DNA of 43,982 bases from Pseudomonas sp. P7548 (GCF_013386585.1 NZ_JACARO010000123.1:1-43982); one strand, 5' to 3'. Positions 1 through 9,136 are shown, numbered from the stretch's first letter. Numbers and translations: made by a program. Notes: generated by a model from the sequence alone, not told the origin.

Positions 1-134
1 GCGGCTGCACAGTCGACATTGAGGTCGCCTGACCCACCGCCTTCGCAGCCTCGCTAAAGCTCGACAGCTCCCTCAGGGATTTGTGCAACGACGAAGATCC
101 CCTGTGGGCGCTGGCTGGCCTGCGATAGCAGTGG
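1..134. repeat. Degenerate REP-type intergenic sequence
   Basis: The stretch downstream of the chemoreceptor gene has no convincing reading frame. It carries pieces resembling Pseudomonas REP elements: a block around 46-72 (CAGCCTCGCTAAAGCTCGAC) and, near 107-130, GTGGGCGCTGGCTGGCCTGC. The arms are imperfect, so this looks like a decayed element at the window edge rather than an intact hairpin. Confidence 0.4.
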
Positions 135-2081
135 TCAGGTACGGAAGCGACTGACCAACTGATTCAAGGTCTGCGACAACGCCGTCAACTGCTGCGCATC
201 CTGGCGCGTAGAGTCGGCCAGGCTCGCCACCAATTGTGCATCCCCGTGGATCTGGCTGATATGCCGGTTGATGTCCTCGGCCACCTGATGCTGCTCTTCT
301 GCCGCCGTGGCGATCTGGGTGTTCATGTCACGGATCACGTCCACCGATTCACGGATCAAACCGAAGCTGGCTCGCGCCTCATTGATCGACACCACGGTTT
401 CCTGGGACACCTCCAGGCTCGCATGCATCTGCTTGCCCATCTGGTGAGTACGCCGCGCCAGGTTGCCCAACAACCCGTCGATTTCGCCGGTGGAGTCTGC
501 GGTGCGCTTGGCCAATGCGCGCACTTCATCTGCCACCACGGCAAAGCCCCGGCCTTGCTCGCCGGCACGGGCTGCTTCGATGGCGGCGTTGAGCGCCAGC
601 AGGTTGGTTTGCTCGGCGATGGAGCGAATGGTGCCGAGGATCGACTGGATGTCGTTGCTGTCTTTTTCCAACTGCTCCATGGCCTGGGCCGAATGGCCAA
701 TCTCATCACTGAGCCGCCCGACACTGCTGACTGCCGCGTCAATCTGCTGCTGCCCGGTATGGGCCTGGCGCTGGCCGTTGTCGGCGGAATCGGCGGCCTG
801 GCTGCAGGAGCGCGCCACCTCATTGGACGTTGCCACCATTTCATGGAACGCCGTCGACACCATGTCCACTGCTTCACGCTGGCGCTCGGCAACGTCGGCC
901 ATTTCCACCGAGACTTCAGTGGCGCTGCCGGAGCTGCTGTGAATCTGCCCGGCGGCCTGGCCGATGCGCTGGATCAATGTGCGGATCGCCTCCAGGAACT
1001 GGTTGAACCAGCCGGCCAGTTGCGCCGTCTCGTCGCCGCCTTTGACATCCAGGCGTGCAGTCAGGTCGCCTTCGCCCTGGGCAATCCCTTCCAACCCACT
1101 GGCCACGCCGCGGATCGGCTTGACGATCAACCCGGCAAACCAGGCCCCCGCCACCGCGAACACTAGGCCGCACACCAACGCAATAGCCGCGATCAACCAG
1201 GTGAGCCGCGCCGCACCGGCCATTACCTCACTCTCGCGCACCAGCCCGACAAAACGCCAGCCCAAGGCCTTGGACGGCCACACCAGCGCCATGTAGCGCT
1301 CCCCCGCCAACTCCACTTGCACCAGGCCCTGGCCGGCTTCGCTCAATTGGCGATAGCCCTCACCCAGTTCGCCCAGTTTCTTGAAGTTGTGGGACGGCTC
1401 GTTCGGGTCCACCAGCACCGTGTTGTCTGCTTCCATCAACATCAGGTAACCGCTCTCGCCCAGCTTGATCTGTTTGACCAGGTCAGTGAGCTGCTTGAGT
1501 GACACGTCAATGTTCACCACCCCACCCACTTTGCCTTGGCGATCATTGAAGCTCTGCACGGTACTGACCAGCACCACATCGTCGGCGGCCCAGTAATAGG
1601 CTTCGGTGCGCAGGGTCTTGCCCGGTTGGGCCATGGCGGTTTTGTACCAGGGGCGTGTGCGCGGGTCGTAGCTGGCGAGCGCGGGGTCGCCGGGCCAAAA
1701 CACATAGCCGCCGTCTTCAGTGCCCAGGGACAAGTAGGTGTAGGCCGAATGAGTCTTGGCCAGCCCTTCGAACAGCTTGAACAGGCGCTGATCGTGCTCG
1801 CCGGGTGCGACCTGCGCCGCGTCGCTGGCCAGGTAGCGCTTCACATCGCCATTGATGCTTTGCAACTGCGGGTGTGCCGCCAGGTAGGCAACGTTCTGGC
1901 TGATGCCTTCGAAAAACAGCTGCATGGCATTGTCGACCTGGCGGATCTCCCGCGCGCTGCTGTCGACAAAACCGTCCCGCGCTTCGTGGCGCACGTTGAG
2001 GATGATCAGCACCGCCACCAGAATCACCGGCAGGCTGGCGATGACGGCAAAGGCCAGGATCAGTTTTTGTTTTATGTTCAT
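135..2081 (-). CDS. Methyl-accepting chemotaxis protein with dCache sensor domain
   Basis: Inner-membrane chemoreceptor of 648 residues. A first membrane segment (about residues 7-29) leads into a periplasmic dCache-like domain, followed by a second membrane segment (about 290-320), a HAMP linker and a cytoplasmic signalling domain. The conserved hairpin tip contains EQTNLLALNAAIEAARAGEQ and GRGFAVVADEVRALAKR, which bind CheA/CheW. The sensor has Y138, R143, W145, Y146 and D192. Their spacing matches the amino-acid-binding signature of PctA-like dCache domains, so an amino acid or related amine is the likely ligand (inference). The start is the ATG at 2081, preceded by AAGGAAGG; a longer in-frame TTG/ATG extension to 2165 has no ribosome site. 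The C terminus lacks a CheR-binding pentapeptide. The gene diverges from the flavin oxidoreductase gene. Confidence 0.93.
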   Translation of the reverse strand: MNIKQKLILAFAVIASLPVILVAVLIILNVRHEARDGFVDSSAREIRQVDNAMQLFFEGISQNVAYLAAHPQLQSINGDVKRYLASDAAQVAPGEHDQRLFKLFEGLAKTHSAYTYLSLGTEDGGYVFWPGDPALASYDPRTRPWYKTAMAQPGKTLRTEAYYWAADDVVLVSTVQSFNDRQGKVGGVVNIDVSLKQLTDLVKQIKLGESGYLMLMEADNTVLVDPNEPSHNFKKLGELGEGYRQLSEAGQGLVQVELAGERYMALVWPSKALGWRFVGLVRESEVMAGAARLTWLIAAIALVCGLVFAVAGAWFAGLIVKPIRGVASGLEGIAQGEGDLTARLDVKGGDETAQLAGWFNQFLEAIRTLIQRIGQAAGQIHSSSGSATEVSVEMADVAERQREAVDMVSTAFHEMVATSNEVARSCSQAADSADNGQRQAHTGQQQIDAAVSSVGRLSDEIGHSAQAMEQLEKDSNDIQSILGTIRSIAEQTNLLALNAAIEAARAGEQGRGFAVVADEVRALAKRTADSTGEIDGLLGNLARRTHQMGKQMHASLEVSQETVVSINEARASFGLIRESVDVIRDMNTQIATAAEEQHQVAEDINRHISQIHGDAQLVASLADSTRQDAQQLTALSQTLNQLVSRFRT

Positions 2082-2151
2082 CAGGCTCGCCTTCCTTGTG
2101 AGGTGAGTGTGTCGCCGTTGGAGAGAAAAATTTTGCAGATATTCTGTATTA

Positions 2152-2161
2152 TGGTATACCA
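2152..2161. promoter_or_regulatory. Perfect palindrome TGGTATACCA in divergent promoter region
   Basis: A perfect 10-bp palindrome lies in the AT-rich gap between the divergent chemoreceptor and flavin oxidoreductase genes, about 70 bp upstream of one and 110 bp upstream of the other. The GTATAC core is typical of operators bound by GntR-family repressors. No GntR gene is nearby, so an operator role is only a suggestion. Confidence 0.3.
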
Positions 2162-2269
2162 ACAATCAATCCGTCGACCAGCCGTCTCCCCTGATCGGTT
2201 TTACGTTGGCGAGAGCACTTGAGGGCCTGCAGTCGACAGGCCGATCACAATAGATCCGAGGTAAGCGCC

Positions 2270-3313
2270 ATGAAGTTTTCCCTGTTCGTACACATGGAAC
2301 GTTGGGATGAAAGTGTCAGCCACCGTCAGTTGTTCGAAGACCTGACCGAACTGACCCTGATGGCCGAGGCCGGTGGCTTCAGCACTGTCTGGATTGGCGA
2401 GCACCACGCCATGGAATACACCATCTCGCCAAGCCCGATGCCTCTGCTGGCTTACCTCGCGGCCAAGACCACCACGATTCACCTGGGCGCCGGCACCATC
2501 ATCGCGCCGTTCTGGCACCCGCTGCGGGTCGCGGGCGAATGCGCACTGCTCGACGTGATCAGCAACGGACGCATGGAAGTCGGCCTGGCCCGTGGTGCCT
2601 ATCAGGTGGAGTTCGATCGCATGGCCGGTGGCATGCCCGCTTCCAGCGGCGGCCAGGCCCTGCGTGAGATGGTGCCGGTGGTACGCGCGCTGTGGAAAGG
2701 CGACTACGCCCACGACGGCGACCTCTGGAAGTTCCCCACGTCCACCAGCGTGCCCAAGCCCATCCAGCAGCCCAGCCCGCCCATGTGGATTGCCGCCCGC
2801 GACCCGGACTCGCACAACTTCGCAGTGGCCAACGGCTGCAACGTGATGGTCACGCCGCTGATGAAGGGCGACGAAGAAGTCCTGGACCTTAAAAACAAGT
2901 TCCAGGCCGCACTCGACAACAACCCGAACGTACCCCGCCCGCAACTGATGGTGCTGCGCCACACCCACGTGCACGCTGAAGACGACCCGCACGGCTGGAA
3001 GGTCGGGGCCGAGGCGATCTCGAAGTTCTATCGCACCTTTGATGCCTGGTTCGGCAACAAGACCGTGCCGGTCAACGGCTTCCTGGCGCCAAGCCCGGAA
3101 GAGAAGTTCGCAGGGCGCCCCGAGTTCGAACTGGAGAGCCTGCACAAGACCGCAATGATCGGCACCGCCGCCGAAATCATCCCGCGCATCCGGTATTACC
3201 AGGCATTGGGGGTGGATGAGTTCAGCTTCTGGTGTGACAACAGCCTGCCCCATGCCGAGAAGAAGAAGTCGCTGGCGTTGTTTATCGAGCAGGTGGTGCC
3301 AGCGTTTCGCTGA
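2270..3313 (+). CDS. LLM-class flavin-dependent oxidoreductase (luciferase-like)
   Basis: A 347-residue member of the bacterial luciferase-like (LLM) fold, a TIM barrel using reduced flavin, usually FMNH2, for monooxygenation or oxidation of a small organic substrate. Family hallmarks seen are FSLFVHMERW at the N terminus, the segment VWIGEHHAMEYT, and LAAKTTTIHLGAGTIIAPFW followed by HPLRVAGECALLD. The start is ATG 2270 with GAGGTAAG just upstream; an in-frame TTG at 2219 is less likely. The substrate cannot be read from sequence. It stands alone, with no flavin reductase or transporter beside it. Its stop codon abuts a REP-type repeat. Confidence 0.88.
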   Translation: MKFSLFVHMERWDESVSHRQLFEDLTELTLMAEAGGFSTVWIGEHHAMEYTISPSPMPLLAYLAAKTTTIHLGAGTIIAPFWHPLRVAGECALLDVISNGRMEVGLARGAYQVEFDRMAGGMPASSGGQALREMVPVVRALWKGDYAHDGDLWKFPTSTSVPKPIQQPSPPMWIAARDPDSHNFAVANGCNVMVTPLMKGDEEVLDLKNKFQAALDNNPNVPRPQLMVLRHTHVHAEDDPHGWKVGAEAISKFYRTFDAWFGNKTVPVNGFLAPSPEEKFAGRPEFELESLHKTAMIGTAAEIIPRIRYYQALGVDEFSFWCDNSLPHAEKKKSLALFIEQVVPAFR

Positions 3314-3316
3314 TAG

Positions 3317-3515
3317 GGGCTTGCCCCGCGCGGCAGTGTGTCAGATACCCCGTTGTTGCCTGGACGGACGCGGCGCGGGGCGAGCCCGCTCACTACACCC
3401 CCGTGATCAACCCGGCCTTGTAGTGAGCGGGCTTGCCCCGCGCCGCAGTGTGTCAGGTACCCCGTTTTTACTCGGACGAACGCTGCGCCGGACTAACCCG
3501 CTCACGACAAAGGCG
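3317..3515. repeat. Two adjacent REPIN-type inverted repeats
   Basis: Two copies of the GAGCGGGCTTGCCCCGCGC element lie in tandem. The first (about 3317-3400) pairs GGGGCTTGCCCCGCGCGGC with the inverted GGCGCGGGGCGAGCCCGC. The second (about 3419-3512) has an intact left arm and a decayed right arm (TGCGCCGGACTAACCCGC). Both carry AGTGTGTCAG just inside the left arm, which is repeated at the right end of the window (43875 onward). This is the form of P. fluorescens REP doublets mobilised by RAYT transposases; no RAYT gene is present here. The remaining 140 bp to the next gene hold its promoter. Confidence 0.8.
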
Positions 3516-3655
3516 TTCGGTGGCGCGCGCGACATTTGGTCTCAGCCCATCATCACAGCATCTGTAATAGTGTATTGCGGAGCATAATGTACTAACCAGT
3601 TACTTATCTTGCTAAAATCGCGTCTTTGCCCTCTCACCTTCGAGCATTTATCGAT

Positions 3656-6064
3656 ATGAAACGAGCATCGCGCGCCGCTGGCGTCTCTAGATTTATCCTG
3701 CTGGGCCTGGGCGTCGTTATCGCCCTGCTCGGCGTGGCGCTGGCCGTTGGCGGCGCCAGGCTGGTCAGCCTCGGCGGCTCCTGGTACTTCCTGGTCGGCG
3801 GCCTGGCCATGGCGGTTTCCGGCGTGCTGATTGCCCGGCGCAAGCCTGCTGGGGCGTGGCTGTTTGCGGCGTTCCTGGTGGGCACCGCCGTTTGGGCGGT
3901 GGCGGATGTGGGCCTGGTGTTCTGGCCGCTGTTCTCGCGCCTGTTCATGTTCAGCGTGATTGGCCTGGTGGTGGCGCTGGTGTACCCGCTGCTCGCGGGC
4001 AAGCCGGCACGCGGCGCCTATGGCGTTGCCGCCGTGCTGGCGGTTGGCGTGGCTGTCGCGGCGGGCAATATGTTCGTCGCGCACCCCAGCGTCGCACCCA
4101 CCGGCGCAGGCCCAGGTGTAACCCCCGTGGCCCCGGCCGACGCACAGAAAGACTGGGCCCACTACGGCAATACCGAAGGTGGCAGCCGCTTCGCCGCGCT
4201 GGACCAGATCAACCGCGACACCGTCAACAAGCTCAAAGTGGCGTGGACCTACCACACCGGTGACGTGGCCATCAGCGACGGCAACGGCGCCGAAGACCAG
4301 CTCACCCCGCTGCAGATCGGCAACAAGGTGTTCATCTGCACCCCGCACAACAACCTGATCGCCCTCGACGCCGACACCGGCAAAGAGCTATGGAAGAACG
4401 AAGTCAACGCCAAGTCGGCGGTGTGGCAGCGTTGCCGTGGCATGGCTTACTTCGACGCCACCGCGCCGATTGCCGCGCCCACCCAGCCCAACAGCTCGCC
4501 GATCATCGCCGCCAGCGTGCCAGCCGGTGCGCAGTGCCAGCGTCGTTTGCTGACCAACACCATCGACGCGCGCCTGATCGCGGTCGACGCCGACACCGGC
4601 AAGTTCTGCGAAGACTTCGGCAACCACGGCCAAGTGGACCTGAAAGCCGGCCTGGGCAATGTCCCCGACAGCTACTACCAACTGTCCTCCGCCCCGCTGA
4701 TGGCCGGCACCACCGTAGTAGTCGGCGGCCGTGTGGCGGACAACGTGCAAACCGACATGCCCGGCGGCGTGATTCGTGGCTTTGACGTGATCACCGGCCA
4801 GATGCGCTGGGCCTTCGACCCGGGCAACCCCGAAGACAAGCAAGCCCCGGCCGCCGGCAGCACCTACGTGCGCAGCACCCCGAACAGCTGGGCGCCGATG
4901 TCCTATGACCCGCTGATGAACACGGTCTTCCTGCCGATGGGCAGTTCGTCCACCGACATCTATGGCGTGGAACGTACCCAGCTCAACCACAAATACGGCG
5001 CTTCCGTATTGGCGCTGGACGCCTCCACCGGTGCTGAAAAGTGGGTGTACCAGACCGTCCACAACGACCTGTGGGACTTCGACCTGCCGATGCAACCCAG
5101 CCTGATCGACTTCACCCCACCGGGTAGCGACAAGGCGGTACCCGCGGTGGTGATCGGCACCAAAGCCGGCCAGATCTACGTGCTCGACCGTGCCACCGGC
5201 AAGCCGTTGACCGACGTGCGTGAAGTGCCGGTCAAGGCCGCCAACATCCCCAACGAGCCCTACTCGCCCACTCAGCCAAAATCCGTTGGCATGCCGCAGA
5301 TCGGCGCGCAAACCCTGACCGAATCGGACATGTGGGGCGCCACGCCGTACGACCAGTTGCTGTGCCGCATCGACTTCAAGGGCATGCGCTATGACGGCCT
5401 GTACACCGCGCCGGGCACCGACAAATCCCTGAGTTTCCCGGGCTCCCTGGGCGGCATGAACTGGGGCAGCCTCTCCACCGACCCGGTACATGGCTTCATC
5501 TTCGTCAACGACATGCGCCTGGGCCTGTGGATCCAGATGGTACCGTCGCAAAACAAAGCCCAGGCCGCCTCCGGGGGCGAAGCGCTGAACACCGGCATGG
5601 GCGCCGTGCCGCTCAAGGGCACGCCGTATGCGGTGAACAAGAACCGCTTCCTGTCGGTGGCCGGCATTCCGTGCCAGGCACCGCCGTTCGGCACCCTGAC
5701 CGCCATCGACATGAAGACCCAAAAGATCGCCTGGCAAGTGCCGGTGGGCACCGTTGAAGACACCGGCCCCCTGGGCATCCGCATGCACCTGCCGATCAAG
5801 ATCGGCCTGCCGACCCTCGGCGGCACGCTGTCCACCCAGGGCGGCCTGATCTTCATCGCCGGCACCCAAGACTTCTACCTGCGCGCCTTCAACAGCGGCA
5901 ACGGTGACGAAGTCTGGAAAGCCCGCCTGCCCGTCGGTAGCCAAGGCGGTCCGATGACCTACGTGTCGCCGAAAACCGGCAAGCAGTACATCGTCATCAC
6001 CGCTGGCGGCGCACGCCAATCCACGGACCGTGGCGACTATGTGATCGCCTACGCCTTGCCATAA
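3656..6064 (+). CDS. gcd: Membrane-bound PQQ-dependent glucose dehydrogenase
   Basis: A quinoprotein of 802 residues that oxidises glucose, or a related aldose, to the lactone in the periplasm and passes electrons to ubiquinone. About 130 N-terminal residues form five membrane helices, followed by an eight-bladed PQQ propeller. The DLWDFD motif supplies the likely catalytic base D474 (equivalent to E. coli Asp466). K503 in GTKAGQIYVLDR matches the PQQ-contacting lysine. Length fits the glucose/quinate/shikimate dehydrogenase family. The porin gene oprB immediately follows, the same neighbour as in P. putida, which favours glucose over quinate or shikimate. The start at 3656 is chosen because the hydrophobic segment begins soon after; its ribosome site is weak, and TTG 3626 is an alternative. 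Confidence 0.93.
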   Translation: MKRASRAAGVSRFILLGLGVVIALLGVALAVGGARLVSLGGSWYFLVGGLAMAVSGVLIARRKPAGAWLFAAFLVGTAVWAVADVGLVFWPLFSRLFMFSVIGLVVALVYPLLAGKPARGAYGVAAVLAVGVAVAAGNMFVAHPSVAPTGAGPGVTPVAPADAQKDWAHYGNTEGGSRFAALDQINRDTVNKLKVAWTYHTGDVAISDGNGAEDQLTPLQIGNKVFICTPHNNLIALDADTGKELWKNEVNAKSAVWQRCRGMAYFDATAPIAAPTQPNSSPIIAASVPAGAQCQRRLLTNTIDARLIAVDADTGKFCEDFGNHGQVDLKAGLGNVPDSYYQLSSAPLMAGTTVVVGGRVADNVQTDMPGGVIRGFDVITGQMRWAFDPGNPEDKQAPAAGSTYVRSTPNSWAPMSYDPLMNTVFLPMGSSSTDIYGVERTQLNHKYGASVLALDASTGAEKWVYQTVHNDLWDFDLPMQPSLIDFTPPGSDKAVPAVVIGTKAGQIYVLDRATGKPLTDVREVPVKAANIPNEPYSPTQPKSVGMPQIGAQTLTESDMWGATPYDQLLCRIDFKGMRYDGLYTAPGTDKSLSFPGSLGGMNWGSLSTDPVHGFIFVNDMRLGLWIQMVPSQNKAQAASGGEALNTGMGAVPLKGTPYAVNKNRFLSVAGIPCQAPPFGTLTAIDMKTQKIAWQVPVGTVEDTGPLGIRMHLPIKIGLPTLGGTLSTQGGLIFIAGTQDFYLRAFNSGNGDEVWKARLPVGSQGGPMTYVSPKTGKQYIVITAGGARQSTDRGDYVIAYALP

Positions 6065-6076
6065 CCCCTTCTGTTT

Positions 6077-6110
6077 GCGCGGCGCCTCCCCCGGCGCCGC
6101 GCTTTTTTTT
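6077..6110 (+). terminator. Intrinsic terminator between gcd and oprB
   Basis: A perfect 10-bp stem, GCGCGGCGCC paired with GGCGCCGCGC (6077-6086 and 6093-6102), with a six-base loop is followed directly by eight T residues (6103-6110). The oprB ribosome site (GGAAAA) and ATG begin within 13 bases of the T tract, so oprB must be reached by read-through or by a promoter inside gcd. Confidence 0.88.
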
Positions 6111-6122
6111 GGAAAACGTCGC

Positions 6123-7388
6123 ATGACCCCCACTTCTCAGATTTCCCTTGGGCGCCTGTTGCTGGGCCTGGCCCTGGGCGCCGCCCTGCCCGTGCAAGCC
6201 GATGACACCACCTTGACCGGCGACTGGGGCGGCCTGCGCCGCGAACTCGACGAACAAGGCATTCGCTTCACCGGCGACTACAGCGGCGAGACCGCCTACA
6301 ACGCCGATGGCGGCCTGCATCGCTCGGCGCGCTACTCGCAGAACATCAAGCTCGGCGTGCAGTTCGACCTGGGCAAGCTGTACGGTTTCAACAATGGCGA
6401 CCGCATCCAGGTCACGATCAACGACCGTCGCGGCAACAGCGCTTCAGAGGACTTGGTGGGCAACCGCCTGCCGATCCAGGAAAACTACGGCGGCCTCTAC
6501 ACCCGCCTCACCGAGCTGAGCTACGAGCGCACCCTGTTCACCCCGGTGCTCAACGTCAAGCTCGGCTACATGGCCATGGGCAACGATCTCGGCGGCCTGG
6601 ACAGCGGCATCCTGTGCAACTTCATGAACGCCGGTTTCTGCGGCCACCCGCTGAACATGTCCGGAGGCAGCGGCTGGACCAACTACCCGAATGCCCGCCT
6701 GGGCGCGCGGGTGAAATACGACTTTTCACCGAACTGGCAACTGCGCGTGGCCGCCTTCAACGTGGACCCGGACAGCAACGGCAACTCCAGCCGCGCCTGG
6801 CGCCTGGACCCCAAGCGCACCACCGGCACCGTGCTGCCCATCGAACTGGTCTACAAGCACGCGGGCACCCTGCCGGGTGAATACAAGCTGGGGTATTACT
6901 ACGACAGCTCCGACGTGAAACGCATCGGCAGTAAACAGGACGTCAGCGGGCGCAGCGGGCATTACCTGCTGGTCGACCAGGCGGTGTGGGCTTCGCACGC
7001 TTCCGCCGGCCGCGTGCTGCATGCCTTCGGCCAATACTCGGCAGCAAGCTTGGCCGCGTCGCCCTTCACGAAGTGGTATGGCGCAGGCGTGGTGCTGTAT
7101 AAGCCGTTCGAAGGCCGCCCGCGCGACACCCTCGCCCTGGGCTATGGCCGCGCCGTGCCCAACCCGCGCAGCCGTGACGCGCAGGAACTGGCGGCGTTCA
7201 ACGCCGGCACCGACTACCCCAACCTGAACAACGCCGAGCAGTTGATCGAACTCAGTTACGGCTACCAGGCCACACCCTGGCTGACCCTGCGCCCGGACGT
7301 GCAATACATCATCGAGCCCGGGGCGTTTTCCGGCAGCGACATCGACAATGCGCTGGTGCTGGGGTTGCAGATCAAGGCGAGCTTCTAA
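6123..7388 (+). CDS. oprB: Carbohydrate-selective porin OprB
   Basis: Outer-membrane sugar porin of 421 residues. The signal peptide ends near VQA-DDTTL (cleavage after about residue 26). Then comes the family-typical opening TGDWGGLRRELDEQGIRFTG, a run of amphipathic beta strands and a C-terminal strand ending in Phe (LGLQIKASF), as expected for an OMP barrel. Porins of this family let glucose cross the outer membrane to the periplasmic glucose dehydrogenase encoded just upstream. The start is ATG 6123, which gives the signal peptide; an earlier in-frame start at 6075 would run through the terminator hairpin. It converges with the fimbrial tip gene, with only six bases between stops. Confidence 0.92.
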   Translation: MTPTSQISLGRLLLGLALGAALPVQADDTTLTGDWGGLRRELDEQGIRFTGDYSGETAYNADGGLHRSARYSQNIKLGVQFDLGKLYGFNNGDRIQVTINDRRGNSASEDLVGNRLPIQENYGGLYTRLTELSYERTLFTPVLNVKLGYMAMGNDLGGLDSGILCNFMNAGFCGHPLNMSGGSGWTNYPNARLGARVKYDFSPNWQLRVAAFNVDPDSNGNSSRAWRLDPKRTTGTVLPIELVYKHAGTLPGEYKLGYYYDSSDVKRIGSKQDVSGRSGHYLLVDQAVWASHASAGRVLHAFGQYSAASLAASPFTKWYGAGVVLYKPFEGRPRDTLALGYGRAVPNPRSRDAQELAAFNAGTDYPNLNNAEQLIELSYGYQATPWLTLRPDVQYIIEPGAFSGSDIDNALVLGLQIKASF

Positions 7389-7394
7389 GGCGCC

Positions 7395-8414
7395 TCAGTA
7401 GTAGATGATCTGCACCACCATGATGGCTTCGAACGCCCCGATCTGAGGGTCCCCCTGGGCCACCACCGTTGCGCTGAACGGCACATCGATGTGGCTCACA
7501 TTGGCCGCAAAGGTCGCCAGGGGGAACGGTTCGTTGATGGGCACCAATGCGTTACGCCCATCGCGCACCTGAATGCCGAACCCGCTGTCGGCCGTCGGCA
7601 ACACCGTGTACAGGCCTTGCTGGTTGGCGGTCACAAAGGTGGCACCGACGTTGATGGCACTGCTGCACTTTTTCTCCAAGGCCAGGCTGAACGGCTTGGT
7701 CGGGCTGGGCGGAGACAGCCCGGTGGCGGTTTTCTGGATCACGCCGAAATCGACAATGCCCGGTTCCGGCGTCACCGTGACTTCGACCGTGCACGCCGTG
7801 CCGACAATGTTCTGCAGGCCGCTGAGCTTGAAGCGGAAGTTGTTGAACGGGTTGCCCACCCCACCGTTGAGACCGTACTGGCCGTCAAACTGGAACACGT
7901 CGTAGGTGTCCTGGGACGGGCGCTGCAAGGGCAGCAGCCCACGCTTGCGGATCACCACCTGAAACGCAATGTTCGGCGTGGCCAATGAACACGGCAGCAT
8001 CTCTTCATTGTTGGTGGCCGCCGGGCAGCCACGGGACACGAACCCGGTATTGACGCCCAGGGTCGGGTCGGAACTCCAATCCCCATCCCAGGCCGTCACC
8101 TGCCGGTACACCAGGCCGAACTCGATGCCCCAGGCCGTCGCGTTGAGCCCCGCAGGGTTGCCGTAGAAATAGATCGGATCGTCTTCGTTGAAGTGCTGGT
8201 CACGCAGTTTCCAGCACTTGGCAGGCACCACGTGGGTTTGCGAGCGCCAGATGATCGTACCGTCGGGCACTGTGTCCGGCACCGACACCGGGCCAATGTA
8301 TTCGCTGAGAAAATCGCCGTCGGACTGCGACTTGCAAATCAGCGCCCACGAGGCGCTGGAAAACCCCAGCATCAGCAGCGCCAGACCCACCCTGAGCAGT
8401 GGCTTGATGTTCAC
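7395..8414 (-). CDS. Fimbrial tip adhesin / minor fimbrial subunit (system A)
   Basis: A secreted protein of 339 residues with a signal peptide ending about SSASWA-LICKSQ. It is roughly twice pilin size, has paired cysteines (for example LICKSQ/PAKCWK and TACTVE/KKCSSA), and ends in an alternating hydrophobic strand (AIMVVQIIYY). This fits a tip adhesin with an N-terminal binding domain and a C-terminal pilin domain that takes part in donor-strand exchange. It is last in the pilin-usher-chaperone-tip order. The preferred start is GTG 8414, whose GTGA overlaps the chaperone stop and which has AAGG upstream; ATG 8447 lies deeper in the chaperone gene. The binding target is unknown. Confidence 0.78.
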   Translation of the reverse strand: MNIKPLLRVGLALLMLGFSSASWALICKSQSDGDFLSEYIGPVSVPDTVPDGTIIWRSQTHVVPAKCWKLRDQHFNEDDPIYFYGNPAGLNATAWGIEFGLVYRQVTAWDGDWSSDPTLGVNTGFVSRGCPAATNNEEMLPCSLATPNIAFQVVIRKRGLLPLQRPSQDTYDVFQFDGQYGLNGGVGNPFNNFRFKLSGLQNIVGTACTVEVTVTPEPGIVDFGVIQKTATGLSPPSPTKPFSLALEKKCSSAINVGATFVTANQQGLYTVLPTADSGFGIQVRDGRNALVPINEPFPLATFAANVSHIDVPFSATVVAQGDPQIGAFEAIMVVQIIYY

Positions 8415-9136
8415 GGTTTCACTGCCTTGCACGCCTCGGCTGCGCACTGGAACAGCGTGTCGGTCTGGCCGCCGAAATCATTCATGTTCGACACCCGCAA
8501 CTCACCGAGGGCGGTGGTGCTCAACGGCAACCGTGCACCGCTGAACGGCGCGATCATCACGGTCTCGACCGGCAGCTTGGTCATCTGCGGCCCGGCCAGC
8601 AGGCCCACCACGGTGATATGGAACGGTGACGGGTTGTCGATCAGCAGTTGCTTGCCGATGGGGTCGATTTTCAGGTTCAGCCGCTGGGCCAGGTCTTCAC
8701 CGCGCTCACGCTTGACCGACGCCGGGCGGTAGAACAGCTTGATCTTCGATTGCAGGGCAATCTGCATCGCGTTGACCGCATCGCTTTTGGGCGGGATCTC
8801 GCGGATGTTGAGGTAGAACACCGACTCGCGATCCTTGGGCAGCGCGGTCTCGGGCAGCTTCACAATGCGCAGCATGCTGCTTTCATTGGGCTCGATGCGT
8901 TGCAGCGGCGGCAGCACCATGAACGGCGAGCTGATTTTCTTGCCGCTGGCGTCTTCGATCCATGACTGCACCACAAACGGCAGTTGCAGGTTCTTGTTGC
9001 TCACGGTGACGCTCACCGAGGAGGCGCCCTCTTCAAAAATCACCCGGGTGCGGTCGGGGATCACCGCGGCCTGGGCCAGCAGCGGCAGGCAAAACCCCAC
9101 CAGGGTGGCCAGGCGTTTAAAGGTCAATCGAGGCAT
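8411..9136 (-). CDS. Periplasmic fimbrial chaperone (system A)
   Basis: PapD-type chaperone of 241 residues with two immunoglobulin-like domains; it caps pilin subunits in the periplasm and delivers them to the usher. Signal peptide to about LLAQA-AVIPD. Seen are the conserved Arg of the cleft (PDRTRVIFEE), the G1 strand region RESVFYLNIREIPP, and the second cleft-anchoring Lys in QSKIKLFYRP. The F1-G1 loop is short, so it belongs to the FGS class. The start is ATG 9136 with GGAG upstream. The gene begins 34 bases after the usher stop and overlaps the tip gene by four bases, so both are probably translated from one message. Confidence 0.92.
   Translation of the reverse strand: MPRLTFKRLATLVGFCLPLLAQAAVIPDRTRVIFEEGASSVSVTVSNKNLQLPFVVQSWIEDASGKKISSPFMVLPPLQRIEPNESSMLRIVKLPETALPKDRESVFYLNIREIPPKSDAVNAMQIALQSKIKLFYRPASVKRERGEDLAQRLNLKIDPIGKQLLIDNPSPFHITVVGLLAGPQMTKLPVETVMIAPFSGARLPLSTTALGELRVSNMNDFGGQTDTLFQCAAEACKAVKP

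Noticed and set aside
3590..3610. Imperfect repeat ACTAACCAGTTACT upstream of gcd as a possible TetR-type operator.
   Set aside because: The arms are short and imperfect, it matches no known gcd regulator site I could recall, and it has no second copy.
4388..6133. Long open frame on the strand opposite gcd, and similar ones opposite the EboD, EboF and usher genes (for example 28227-29771, 33697-35247).
   Set aside because: They follow from GC-rich third positions of the real genes, are rich in His/Gly/Arg/Val without domain patterns, and lack ribosome sites.
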